Assembly: GCF_051401765.1 (NCBI RefSeq)
Contig: NW_027480481.1
Span: 2,170,001 to 2,234,000, forward strand
DNA length: 64,000 nucleotides
Direction: 5' to 3'
Source: Calliopsis andreniformis
Lineage: Eukaryota > Arthropoda > Insecta > Hymenoptera > Andrenidae
The notes beneath the pieces are model-generated. The model saw only the letters and a list, made by a program, of their open reading frames with translations. It was not told the origin of the DNA and made no database searches. This document shows positions 11,431-25,000 of the stretch, piece by piece. A program made the position numbers and the translations under genes. The stretch's first letter is position 1, and each line of letters begins with the position of its first letter.

Positions 11431-11840
11431 AATCCTCAATCTTCAATCCTCAATGCTCAATCTTCAATCCTCAATCCTCAATCCTTAATCCTCAATCCTC
11501 AATCCTCAATCCTCAATCCTCAAACCTCAATCGTCAATCTTCAATCCTCAATACTCAATCTTCAATACTCAACCCTCAATCCTCAATCGTCAATCCTCAT
11601 TCTTCAATCCTCAATACCCAATCCTCAATCTTCAATCCTCAATACTCAATCCTCAATCCTCAATACTCAATCGTCAACCCTCAATCCTCAATCCTCAATC
11701 TTCAATCCTCAATACTCAATATTCAATACTCAATCCTCAATCTTCAATCCTCAATCTTCAATCCTCAATCCTCAATCCTCAATACTCAATCTTCAATCCT
11801 CAATCCTCAATCCTCAATCCTCAATCCTCAATCCTCAACT
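11431..11840 (+). repeat. Heptamer stretch joining the island to the 1,862-base tandem
   Basis: Degenerate heptamers resembling L-unit interior (CAATACTCAATCG, CCTCATTCTTC, CAATACCCAATCC) with no core. Nothing else is visible. Confidence 0.7.
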
Positions 11841-13702
11841 CTCAGTACTCACACTCAATTCTCAATTCTCAATCCTCAATCCTCAATCCTCAATCCTCAA
11901 TCTTCAATCCTCAATAATCAATCTCCAATCCTAGATCCTCAATCCCCAATCCTCAATCCTTAATCCTCAATCTTCAATCCTCAGACTTCAAACATCAATA
12001 CTCAACCCTCAGACCTCGTCCTCAATCCACAACCCACAATCCTCAATCCTCAATATTCAACCATTAACATTCAATCTTCAATCCTCAATCCTCAATCCTC
12101 AACCCTCAATCCTCAATGTTCAATCCTCAATACCCAATCCTCAGTCTTCAATCCTCAATCCTCAATCCTCAATCGTCAATCCTCAGACCTCAAACCTCAA
12201 TCCTGAATCCTCAATCCTGAATCCTCAATCCTGAATCCTCAATCTTCAGCCCTGAGTCCTCAACAATCAGTTGTCAATACTCAATCCTGAATAGAATATC
12301 CTCAATTCACAGCTTTGAATACTCAATACTCAATCTGCAATCTTCAGATCTCTATCCACAAACATCAGTTCTTATCACTCAACCCTCAATACTCAGTCCC
12401 TAATCCTCAATCATCAATCCTCAATCCCCAATCCTCAATCCTCAATCCTCAATCTTAATCTTCTATCCTCAATACTCAATCTTCAACCCTCAATACTCAA
12501 TCTTCAATCCTCAATCCTCAATCCTCAATCCTCAATCCTCAATCCACAATCCTCAATACTCAATCGTCAATCTTCAATCCTCAATACTCAACCTTCAATC
12601 CTCAATCCTCAATCCTCAATCCTCAACCGTTAGTCCTCGTCCTGAGTCCACAACCCTCAATCCTCTATACTCAATCTTCAATCCTCAATACTCAATATTC
12701 AATCCTCAATCCTCAATCCTCAATCCTCAATCCTCAATCCTCTATCCTCAATCCTCAATCCTCAATCCTCATTCTACAATCCTCAATACCCAATCCTCAA
12801 TCTTCAATCCTCAATCTTCAATCCTCAATAATCAATCTCCAATCCTAGATCCTCAATCCCCAATCCTCAATCCTTAATCCCCAATCTTCAATCCTCAGAC
12901 TTCAAACATCAATACTCAACCCTCAGACCTCGTCCTCAATCCACAACCCTCAATCCTCAATCCTCAATATTCAACCATTAACATTCAATATTCAATCCTC
13001 AATCCTCAATCCTCAACCCTCAATCCTCAATGTTCAATCCTCAATACCCAATCCTTAGTCTTCAATCCTCAATCCTCAATCCTCAATCGTCAATCCTCAG
13101 ACCTCAAACCTCAATCCTGAATCCTCGATCCTGAATCCTCAATCCTGAATCCTCAATCTTCAGCCCTGAGTCCTCAACAATCAGTTGTCAATCCTCAATC
13201 CTGAATAGAATATCCTCAATTCACAGCTTTGAATACTCAATACTCAATCTGCAATCTTCAGATCTCTATCCACAAACATCAGTTCTTATCACTCAACCCT
13301 CAATACTCAGTCCCTAATCCTCAATCATCAATCCTCAATCCCCAATCCTCAATCCTAAATCCTCAATCTTAATCTTCTATCCTCAATACTCAATCTTCAA
13401 TCCTCAATACTCAATCTTCAATCCTCAATCCTCAATCCTCAATCCTCAATCCTCAATCCACAATCCTCAATACTCAATCGTCAATCTTCAATCCTCAATA
13501 CTCAATCTTCAATCCTCAATCCTCAATCCTCAATCCTCAACCGTCAGTCCTCGTCCTGAGTCCACAACCCTCAATCCTCTATACTCAATCTTCAATCCTC
13601 AATACTCAATATTCAATCCTCAATCCTCAATCCTCAATCCTCAATACTCAATCGTCAACCCTCAATCCTCAATCCTCAATCCTCAATCCTCAATCCTCAA
13701 CT
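11841..13702 (+). repeat. 1,862-base tandem unit, copy 1
   Basis: Runs from one CTCAGTACTCACACTC to the next. Landmarks recur at +1,862 (266 heptamer lengths): CCATTAACATT 12061 to 13923, core 12289 to 14151, core 13203 to 15065. It holds two cores and ends in the L-type CTCAGTACTCACACTC tail, so it looks like an S-S pair joined to an L end. Confidence 0.85.
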
Positions 13703-15564
13703 CTCAGTACTCACACTCAATTCTCAATTCTCAATCCTCAATCCTCAATCCTCAATCCTCAATCTTCAATCCTCAATAATCAATCTCCAATCCTAGATCC
13801 TCAATCCCCAATCCTCAATCCTTAATCCTCAATCTTCAATCCTCAGACTTCAAACATCAATACTCAACCCTCAGACCTCGTCCTCAATCCACAACCCTCA
13901 ATCCTCAATCCTCAATATTCAACCATTAACATTCAATCTTCAATCCTCAATCCTCAATCCTCAACCCTCAATCCTCAATGTTCAATCCTCAATACCCAAT
14001 CCTCAGTCTTCAATCCTCAATCCTCAATCCTCAATCGTCAATCCTCAGACCTCAAACCTCAATCCTGAATCCTCAATCCTGAATCCTCAATCCTGAATCC
14101 TCAATCTTCAGCCCTGAGTCCTCAACAATCAGTTGTCAATACTCAATCCTGAATAGAATATCCTCAATTCACAGCTTTGAATACTCAATACTCAATCTGC
14201 AATCTTCAGATCTCTATCCACAAACATCAGTTCTTATCACTCAACCCTCAATACTCAGTCCCTAATCCTCAATCATCAATCCTCAATCCCCAATCCTCAA
14301 TCCTCAATCCTCAATCTTAATCTTCTATCCTCAATACTCAATCTTCAACCCTCAATACTCAATCTTCAATCCTCAATCCTCAATCCTCAATCCTCAATCC
14401 TCAATCCACAATCCTCAATACTCAATCGTCAATCTTCAATCCTCAATACTCAACCTTCAATCCTCAATCCTCAATCCTCAATCCTCAACCGTTAGTCCTC
14501 GTCCTGAGTCCACAACCCTCAATCCTCTATACTCAATCTTCAATCCTCAATACTCAATATTCAATCCTCAATCCTCAATCCTCAATCCTCAATCCTCAAT
14601 CCTCTATCCTCAATCCTCAATCCTCAATCCTCATTCTACAATCCTCAATACCCAATCCTCAATCTTCAATCCTCAATCTTCAATCCTCAATAATCAATCT
14701 CCAATCCTAGATCCTCAATCCCCAATCCTCAATCCTTAATCCCCAATCTTCAATCCTCAGACTTCAAACATCAATACTCAACCCTCAGACCTCGTCCTCA
14801 ATCCACAACCCTCAATCCTCAATCCTCAATATTCAACCATTAACATTCAATATTCAATCCTCAATCCTCAATCCTCAACCCTCAATCCTCAATGTTCAAT
14901 CCTCAATACCCAATCCTTAGTCTTCAATCCTCAATCCTCAATCCTCAATCGTCAATCCTCAGACCTCAAACCTCAATCCTGAATCCTCGATCCTGAATCC
15001 TCAATCCTGAATCCTCAATCTTCAGCCCTGAGTCCTCAACAATCAGTTGTCAATCCTCAATCCTGAATAGAATATCCTCAATTCACAGCTTTGAATACTC
15101 AATACTCAATCTGCAATCTTCAGATCTCTATCCACAAACATCAGTTCTTATCACTCAACCCTCAATACTCAGTCCCTAATCCTCAATCATCAATCCTCAA
15201 TCCCCAATCCTCAATCCTAAATCCTCAATCTTAATCTTCTATCCTCAATACTCAATCTTCAATCCTCAATACTCAATCTTCAATCCTCAATCCTCAATCC
15301 TCAATCCTCAATCCTCAATCCACAATCCTCAATACTCAATCGTCAATCTTCAATCCTCAATACTCAATCTTCAATCCTCAATCCTCAATCCTCAATCCTC
15401 AACCGTCAGTCCTCGTCCTGAGTCCACAACCCTCAATCCTCTATACTCAATCTTCAATCCTCAATACTCAATATTCAATCCTCAATCCTCAATCCTCAAT
15501 CCTCAATACTCAATCGTCAACCCTCAATCCTCAATCCTCAATCCTCAATCCTCAATCCTCAACT
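13703..15564 (+). repeat. 1,862-base tandem unit, copy 2
   Basis: A near-identical neighbour of 11841-13702 with cores at 14151 and 15065. Its stretch from about 13971 also matches the left edge of the window at offset 13,970, so this locus belongs to two nested duplications. Confidence 0.85.
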
Positions 15565-16012
15565 CTCAGTACTCACACTCAATTCTCAATTCTCAATCCT
15601 CAATCCTCAATCCTCAATCCTCAATCTTCAATCCTCAATAATCAATCTCCAATCCTAGATCCTCAATCCCCAATCCTCAATCCTTAATCCTCAATCTTCA
15701 ATCCTCAGACTTCAAACATCAATACTCAACCCTCAGACCTCGTCCTCAATCCACAACCCTCAATCCTCAATCCTCAATATTCAACCATTAACATTCAATC
15801 TTCAATCCTCAATCCTCAATCCTCAACCCTCAATCCTCAATGTTCAATCCTCAATACCCAATCCTCAGTCTTCAATCCTCAGTCCTCAATCCTCAATCCT
15901 CAATGCTCAGACCTCAAACCTCAATCCTGAATCCTCAATCCTGAATCCTCAATCCTGAATCCTCAATCTTCAGCCCTGAGTCCTCAACAATCAGTTGTCA
16001 ATCCTCAATCCT
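15565..16012 (+). repeat. 3' part of an S unit after the tandem
   Basis: Contains CCAATCCTAGATCC, CAGACTTCAAACATC, CATTAACATTC, CAATGTTCAATCC, CAATGCTCAGACC and CAACAATCAGTTG, then the core at 16013. From about 15840 it matches 1858 onward at offset 13,983; before that it matches a different source than the left copy. Confidence 0.8.
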
Positions 16013-19000
16013 GAATAGAATATCCTCAACTCACAGCTTTGAATACTCAATACTCAATCTGCAATCTTCAGATCTCTATCCACAAACATCAATTCTTATC
16101 ACTCAACCCTCAATACTCAGTCCCTAATCCTCAATCTTCAATCCTCAATCCCCAATCCTCAATCCTCGATCCTCAATCTTAATCTTCTATCCTCAATACT
16201 CAATCTTCAATCCTCAATACTCAATCTTCAATCCTCAATCCTCAATCCTCAATCCTCAATCCACAATCCTCAATACTCAATCGTCAATCTTCAATCTTCA
16301 ATACTCAATCTTCAATCCTCAATCCTCAATCCTCAATCCTCAACCGTCAGTCCTCGTCCTGAGTCCACAACCCACAATCTTCAATACTCAATCTTCAATC
16401 CTCAATACTCAATATTCAGTCCTCAATCCTCAATCCTCAATCCTCAGTCCTGAATCCTCAATCCTCAATCCTCAATCCTCAATCCTCAATCCTCAATCCT
16501 CAATCCTCATTCTACGATCCTCAATACCCAATCCTCAATCCTCAATAGTCAATCCTCATTCTTCAATCCTCAATACCCAATCCTCAATCTTCAATCCTCA
16601 ATACTCAATCCTCAATCCTCAATCCTCGATCCTCAATCCTCAATCCTCAAACTTCAATCCTCAGTCCCAAATCCTCAATCCTCAATACTCAATCCTCAAT
16701 CCTCAATCTTCAATCCTCAATACTCGATCTTCAATCCTCAATCCTTAATCCTCAATCCTCAGTCCTCATTCTTCAATACTCAATACCCGATCCTCAATCT
16801 CCAGTCCTCAATCTTCAATCCTCAATGTTCAATCCTCAATCCTCAATGGTCAATCCTCAACCCTCAATCCTCAGTCCTCAATCCTCAATCCTCAACCCTC
16901 AAACCTCAATCCTCAACCGTCAGTCCTCGTCCTCAATCGTCAACACTCAATCCTCAATCCTCAATCTTCAATCCTCAATACTCAATATTCAATACCCAAT
17001 CCTCAGTCTTCAATCCTCAATCCTCAATCCTCAAATCTCAATCCTCAACCCTCAATCCTCAATCTTCAATCCTCAATTCTCAATCCGCAATCCTCAATCC
17101 TCAACCTTCAATCCTCAATACTCAATCTTCAATGCTCAATCCTCAATCCTCAATCCTCAATCCTCAATCCTCAATCCTCAATCCTCAATCCTCAATCGTC
17201 AATCTTCAATCCTCAATACTCAATCTTCAATACTCAATCCTCAATCCTCAATCTTCAATCCTCAATCTTCAATCCTCAATCCTCAATCCTCAATACTCAA
17301 TCCTCATTCTTCAATCCTCAATACCCAATCCTCAGTCTTCAATCCTCAATCCTCAAACATCAATCCGGAATCCTCAATCCTGAATCCTCAATCTTCAGCC
17401 GTCAGTCCTCAACAATCAATTCTCAATCCTCAATCCTCAATCTTCCATCCTCAATGCTCAATCCGCAATCCTCAATCCTCAATCTTCAATCCTCAATACT
17501 CAATCTTCAATCCTCAATCCCCAATCTTCAATCCTCAATCCTCAATCCTCAATCCTCAACCGTCAATCTTCAATCCTCAATACTCAATCTGCAATCCTCA
17601 ATCCTCAATCCTCAATCGTCAATCCTCATTCTTCAATCCTCAATACCCAATCCTCAATCTTCAATCCTCAATACTCAATCCTCAATCCTCAATCCTCAAC
17701 CCTCAATCCTCAATCCTCAACCCTCAAACCTCAATCCTCCACCGTCAGTCCTCGCCCTCAATCGTCAACACTCAATCCTCAATCCTCAATCTTCAATCCT
17801 CAATACTCAATATTCAATACCCAATCCTCAGTCTTCAATCCTCAATCCTCAATCCTCAAATCTCAATCCTCAATCCTCAGCCCTCAGTCCTCAAACCTCA
17901 ATCCTCAACCCTCAGCCCTCATCCTCAATCCTCAATCCTCAATCCTCAATCCTCAATCTTCAATCCTCAATACTCAACCTTCAATAATCAATCCTCAATC
18001 CTCAATCCTCAATACTCAATACTCAATCGTCAATCCTCAATCCCCAATCCTCTATCTCCAATAATCAATCCTCAATCCTCAATCCTCAACCCTCAATCCT
18101 CAATCCTCAATCCTGAATCCTCAGTAATCAATCCTCAATCTTCAATACTCAATCGTCAATCCTCATTCCTCAATCCTCAATCCTCAATCCTCGTTCCTCA
18201 AACCTCAATCCTCAACTCTCAGTACTCACACTCAATTCTCAATTCTCAATCCTCAATTCTCAATCCTCAATCCTCAATCTTCAATCCTCAATAATCAATC
18301 TCCAATCCTAGATCCTCAATCCCCAATCCTCAATCCTTAATCCTCAATCTTCAATCCTCAGACTTCAAACATCAATACTCAACCCTCAGACCTCGTCCTC
18401 AATCCACAACCCTCAATCCTCAATCCTGAATATTCAATCATTAACATTCAATCTTCAATCCTCAATCCTCAATCCTCAACCCTCAATCCTCAATGTTCAA
18501 TCCTCAATACCCAATCCTCAGTCTTCAATCCTCAATCCTCAATCCTCAATCCTCAATCCTCAGACCTCAAACCTCAATCCTGAATCCTCAATCCTCAATC
18601 CTCATTCTACAATCCTCAATACCCAATCCTCAATCTTCAATCCTCAATCTTCAATCCTCAATAATCAATCTCCAATCCTAGATCCTCAATCCCCAATCCT
18701 CAATCCTTAATCCCCAATCTTCAATCCTCAGACTTCAAACATCAATACTCAACCCTCAGACCTCGTCCTCACTCCACAACCCTCAATCCTCAATCCTCAA
18801 TATTCAACCATTAACATTCAATCTTCAATCCTCAATCCTCAATCCTCAACCCTCAATCCTCAATGTTCAATCCTCAATACCCAATCCTTAGTCTTCAATC
18901 CTCAATCCTCAATCCTCAATCGTCAATCCTCAGACCTCAAACCTCAATCCTGAATCCTCGATCCTGAATCCTCAATCCTGAATCCTCAATCTTCAGCCCT

Positions 19001-19035
19001 GAGTCCTCAACAATCAGTTGTCAATCCTCAATCCT
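16013..19035 (+). repeat. L unit, copy 2 (3,023 bases)
   Basis: Matches L unit 1 (2030-5059). It is exactly one heptamer shorter: the pure run after CAATGC at about 17133 has eight perfect TCAATCC units where copy 1 has nine (from 3153). Confidence 0.88.
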
Positions 19036-20891
19036 GAATAGAATATCCTCAATTCACAGCTTTGAATACTCAATACTCAATCTGCAATCTTCAGATCTCT
19101 ATCCACAAACATCAGTTCTTATCACTCAACCCTCAATACTCAGTCCCTAATCCTCAATCATCAATCCTCAATCCCCAATCCTCAATCCTCAATCCTCAAT
19201 CTTAATCTTCTATCCTCAATACTCAATCTTCAATCCTCAATACTCAATCTTCAATCCTCAATCCTCAATCCTCAATCCTCAATCCTCAATCCACAATCCT
19301 CAATACTCAATCGTCAATCTTCAATCCTCAATACTCAATCTTCAATCCTCAATCCTCAATCCTCAATCCTCAACCGTCAGTCCTCGTCCTGAGTCCACAA
19401 CCCTCAATCCTCTATACTCAATCTTCAATCCTCAATACTCAATATTCAATCCTCAATCCTCAATCCTCAATCCTCAATCCTCAATTCTCATTCCTCAATC
19501 CTCAATCCTCAATCCTCAATCCTCAATCCTCAATCCTCATTCTACAATCCTCAATACCCAATCCTCAATCTTCAATCCTCAATCTTCAATCCTCAATAAT
19601 CAATCTCCAATCCTAGATCCTCAGTCCCCAATCCTCAATCCTTAATCCTCAATCTTCAATCCTCAGACTTCAAACATCAATACTCAACCCTCAGACCTCG
19701 TCCTCAATCCACAACCCTCAATCCTCAATCCTCAATATTCAATCATTAACATTCAATCTTCAATCCTCAATCCTCAATCCTCAACCCTCAATCCTCAATG
19801 TTCAATCCTCAATACCCAATCCTCAGTCTTCAATCCTCAGTCCTCAATCCTCAATCCTCAATGCTCAGACCTCAAACCTCAATCCTGAATCCTCAATTCT
19901 GAATCCTCAATCTTCAGCCCTGAGTCCTCAACAATCAGTTGTCAATCCTCAATCCTGAATAGAATATCCTCAACTCACAGCTTTGAATACTCAATACTCA
20001 ATCTGCAATCTTCAGATCTCTATCCACAAACATCAATTCCTATCACTCAACCCTCAATACTCAGTCCCTAATCCTCAATCTTCAATCCTCAATCCCCAAT
20101 CCTCAATCCTCAATCCTCAATCTTAATCTTCTATCCTCAATACTCAATCTTCAATCCTCAATACTCAATCTTCAATCCTCAATCCTCAATCCTCAATCCT
20201 CAATCCTCAATCCACAATCCTCAATACTCAATCGTCAATCTTCAATCCTCAATACTCAATCTTCAATCCTCAATCCTCAATCCTCAATCCTCAACCGTCA
20301 GTCCTCGTCCTGAGTCCACAACCCTCAATCCTCTATACTCAATCTTCAATCCTCAATACTCTATATTCAATCCTCAATCCTCAATCCTCAATCCTCAATC
20401 CTCAATCCTCATTCCTCAATCCTCAATCCTCAATTCTCAATCCTCAATCCTCAATCCTCATTCTACAATCCTCAATACCCAATCCTCAATCTTCAATCCT
20501 CAATCTACAATCCTCAATAATCAATCTCCAATCCTAGATCCTCAGTCCCCAATCCTCAATCCTCAATCCTCAATCTTCAATCCTCAGACTTCAAACATCA
20601 ATACTCAACCCTCAGACCTCTTCCTCAATCCACAACCCTCAATCCTCAATCCTCAATATTCAATCATTAACATTCAATCTTCAATCCTCAATCCTCAATC
20701 CTCAACCCTCAATCCTCAATGTTCAATCCTCAATACCCAATCCTCAGTCTTCAATCCTCAGTCCTCAATCCTCAATCCTCAATGCTCGGACCTCAAACCT
20801 CAATCCTGAATCCTCAATCCGGAATCCTCAATCCTGAATCCTCAATCTTCAGCCCTGAGTCCTCAACAATCAGTTGTCAATCCTCAATCCT
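19036..20891 (+). repeat. Two tandem S units (921 and 935 bases)
   Basis: Cores at 19036 and 19957. The pair matches 5060-6915 at offset 13,976 with no length change. Confidence 0.88.
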
Positions 20892-22091
20892 GAATAGAAT
20901 ATCCTCAACTCACAGCTTTGAATACTCAATACTCAATCTGCAATCTTCAGATCTCTATCCACAAACATCAATTCTTATCACTCAACCCTCAATACTCAGT
21001 CCCTAATCCTCAATCTTCAATCCTCAACCCCAATCCTCAATCCTCGATCCTCAATCTTAATCTTCTATCCTCAATACTCAATCTTCAATCCTCAATACTC
21101 AATCTTCAATCCTCAATCCTCAATCCTCAATCCTCAATCCACAATCCTCAATACTCAATCGTCAATCTTCAATCTTCAATACTCAATCTTCAATCCTCAA
21201 TCCTCAATCCTCAATCCTCAACCGTCAGTCCTCGTCCTGAGTCCACAACCCACAATCCTCAATACTCAATCTTCAATCCTCAATACTCAATATTCAGTCC
21301 TCAATCCTCAATCCTCAATCCTCAGTCCTCAATCCTCAATCCTCAATCCTCAACCCTCAATCCTCAATCCTCAATCCTCAATCCTCATTCTACGATCCTC
21401 AATACCCAATCCTCAATCCTCAATAGTCAATCCTCATTCTTCAATCCTCAATACCCAATCCTCAATCTTCAATCCTTAATACTCAATCCTCAATCCTCAA
21501 TCCTCGATCCTCAATCCTCAATCCTCAAACTTCAATCCTCAGTCCCAAATCCTCAATCCTCAATACTCAATCCTCAATCCTCAATCTTCAATCCTCAATA
21601 CTCGATCTTCAATCCTCAATCCTTAATCCTCAATCCTCAGTCCTCATTCTTCAATACTCAATACCCGATCCTCAATCTCCAGTCCTCAATCTTCAATCCT
21701 CAATGTTCAATCCTCAATAATCAATCTCCAATCCTAGATCCTCAATCCCCAATCCTCAATCCTTAATCCCCAATCTTCAATCCTCAGACTTCAAACATCA
21801 ATACTCAACCCTCAGACCTCGTCCTCAATCCACAACCCTCAATCCTCAATCCTCAATATTCAACCATTAACATTCAATCTTCAATCCTCAATCCTCAATC
21901 CTCAACCCTCAATCCTCAATGTTCAATCCTCAATACCCAATCCTTAGTCTTCAATCCTCAATCCTCAATCCTCAATCGTCAATCCTCAGACCTCAAACCT
22001 CAATCCTGAATCCTCGATCCTGAATCCTCAATCCTGAATCCTCAATCTTCAGCCCTGAGTCCTCAACAATCAGTTGTCAATCCTCAATCCT
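20892..22091 (+). repeat. X unit, copy 2 (1,200 bases)
   Basis: Same internal junction as 6916-8115. One substitution was confirmed by eye: C at 7501 corresponds to T at 21477. Confidence 0.85.
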
Positions 22092-25000
22092 GAATAGAAT
22101 ATCCTCAATTCACAGCTTTGAATACTCAATACTCAATCTGCAATCTTCAGATCTCTATCCACAAACATCAGTTCTTATCACTCAACCCTCAATACTCAGT
22201 CCCTAATCCTCAATCATCAATCCTCAATCCCCAATCCACAATCCTCAATCCTCAATCTTAATCTTCTATCCTCAATACTCAATCTTCAATCCTCAATACT
22301 CAATCTTCAATCCTCAATCCTCAATCCTCAATCCTCAATCCTCAATCCACAATCCTCAATACTCAATCGTCAATCTTCAATCCTCAATACTCAATCTTCA
22401 ATCCTCAATCCTCAATCCTCAATCCTCAACCGTCAGTCCTCGTCCTGAGTCCACAACCCTCAATCCTCTATACTCAATCTTCAATCCTCAATACTCAATA
22501 TTCAATCCTCAATCCTCAATCCTCAATCCTCAATCCTCAATCCTCATTCCTCAATCCTCAATCCTCAATCCTCAATCCTCAATCCTCAATCCTCATTCTA
22601 CAATCCTCAATACCCAATCCTCAATCTTCAATCCTCAATCTTCAATCCTCAATAATCAATCTCCAATCCTAGATCCTCAGTCCCCAATCCTCAATCCTTA
22701 ATCCTCAATCTTCAATCCTCAGACTTCAAACATCAATACTCAACCCTCAGACCTCGTCCTCAATCCACAACCCTCAATCCTCAATCCTCAATATTCAATC
22801 ATTAACATTCAATCTTCAATCCTCAATCCTCAATCCTCAACCCTCAATCCTCAATGTTCAATCCTCAATACCCAATCCTCAGTCTTCAATCCTCAGTCCT
22901 CAATCCTCAATCCTCAATGCTCAGACCTCAAACCTCAATCCTGAATCCTCAATCCTGAATCCTCAATTCTGAATCCTCAATCTTCAGCCCTGAGTCCTCA
23001 ACAATCAGTTGTCAATCCTCAATCCTGAATAGAATATCCTCAACTCACAGCTTTGAATACTCAATACTCAATCTGCAATCTTCAGATCTCTATCCACAAA
23101 CATCAATTCTTATCACTCAACCCTCAATACTCAGTCCCTAATCCTCAATCTTCAATCCTCAATCCCCAATCCTCAATCCTCGATCCTCAATCTTAATCTT
23201 CTATCCTCAATACTCAATCTTCAACCCTCAATACTCAATCTTCAATCCTCAATCCTCAATCCTCAATCCTCCATCCACAATCCTCAATACTCAATCGTCA
23301 ATCTTCAATCCTCAATACTCAATCTTCAATCCTCAATCCTCAATCCTCAATCCTCAACCGTCAGTCCTCGTCCTGAGTCCACAACCCTCAATCCTCTATA
23401 CTCAATCTTCAATCCTCAATACTCAATATTCAATCCTCAATCCTCAATCCTCAATCCTCAATCCTCAATCCTCAATCCTCATTCCTCAATCCTCAATCCT
23501 CAATCCTCAATCCTCAATCCTCAATCCTCATTCTACAATCCTCAATACCCAATCCTCAATCTTCAATCCTCAATCTTCAATCCTCAATAATCAATCTCCA
23601 ATCCTAGATCCTCAGTCCCCAATCCTCAATCCTTAATCCTCAATCTTCAATCCTCAGACTTCAAACATCAATACTCAACCCTCAGACCTCGTCCTCAATC
23701 CACAACCCTCAATCCTCAATCCTCAATATTCAATCATTAACATACAATCTTCAATCCTCAATCCTCAATCCTCAACCCTCAATCCTCAATGTTCAATCCT
23801 CAATACCCAATCCTCAGTCTTCAATCCTCAGTCCTCAATCCTCAATCCTCAATGCTCAGACCTCAAACCTCAATCCTGAATCCTCAATCCTGAATCCTCA
23901 ATCCTGAATCCTCAATCTTCAGCCCTGAGTCCTCAACAATCAGTTGTCAATCCTCAATCCTGAATAGAATATCCTCAACTCACAGCTTTGAATACTCAAT
24001 ACTCAATCTGCAATCTTCAGATCTCTATCCACAAACATCAATTCTTATCACTCAACCCTCAATACTCAGTCCCTAATCCTCAATCTTCAATCCTCAATCC
24101 CCAATCCTCAATCCTCGATCCTCAATCTTAATCTTCTATCCTCAATACTCAATCTTCAACCCTCAATACTTAATCTTCAATCCTCAATCCTCAATCCTCA
24201 ATCCTCAATCCACAATCCTCAATACTCAATCGTCAATCTTCAATCGTCAATACTCAATCATCAATCCTCAATCCTCAATCCTCAATCCTCAACCGTCAGT
24301 CCTTGTCCTGAGTCCACAACCCACACTCCTCAATACTCAACCTTCAATCCTCAATACTCAATATTCAGTCCTCAATCCTCAATCCTCAATCCTCAGTCCT
24401 CAATCCTCAATCCTCAATCCTCAATCCTCAATCCTCAATCCTCAATCCTCAATCCTCATTCTACGATCCTCAATACCCAATCCTCAATCCTCAATAGTCA
24501 ATCCTCATTCTTCAATCCTCAATACCCAATCCTCAATCTTCAATCCTCAATACTCAATACTCAATCCTCAATCCTAGATCCTCAATCCCCAATCCTCAAT
24601 CCTTAATCCTCAATCTTCAAGCCTCAGACTTCAAACATCAATACTCAACCCTCAGACCTCGTCCTCAATCCACAACCCTCAATCCTCAATCCTCAATATT
24701 CAACCATTAACATTCAATCTTCAATCCTCAATCCTCAATCCTCAACCCTCAATCCTCAATGTTCAATCCTCAATACCCAATCCTCAGTCTTCAATCCTCA
24801 ATCCTCAATCCTCAATCGTCAATCCTCAGACCTCAAACCTCAATCCTGAATCCTCAATCCTGAATCCTCAATCCTGAATCCTCAATCTTCAGCCCTGAGT
24901 CCTCAACAATCAGTTGTCAATCCTCAATCCTGAATAGAATATCCTCAATTCACAGCTTTGAATACTCAATACTCAATCTGCAATCTTCAGATCTCTATCC

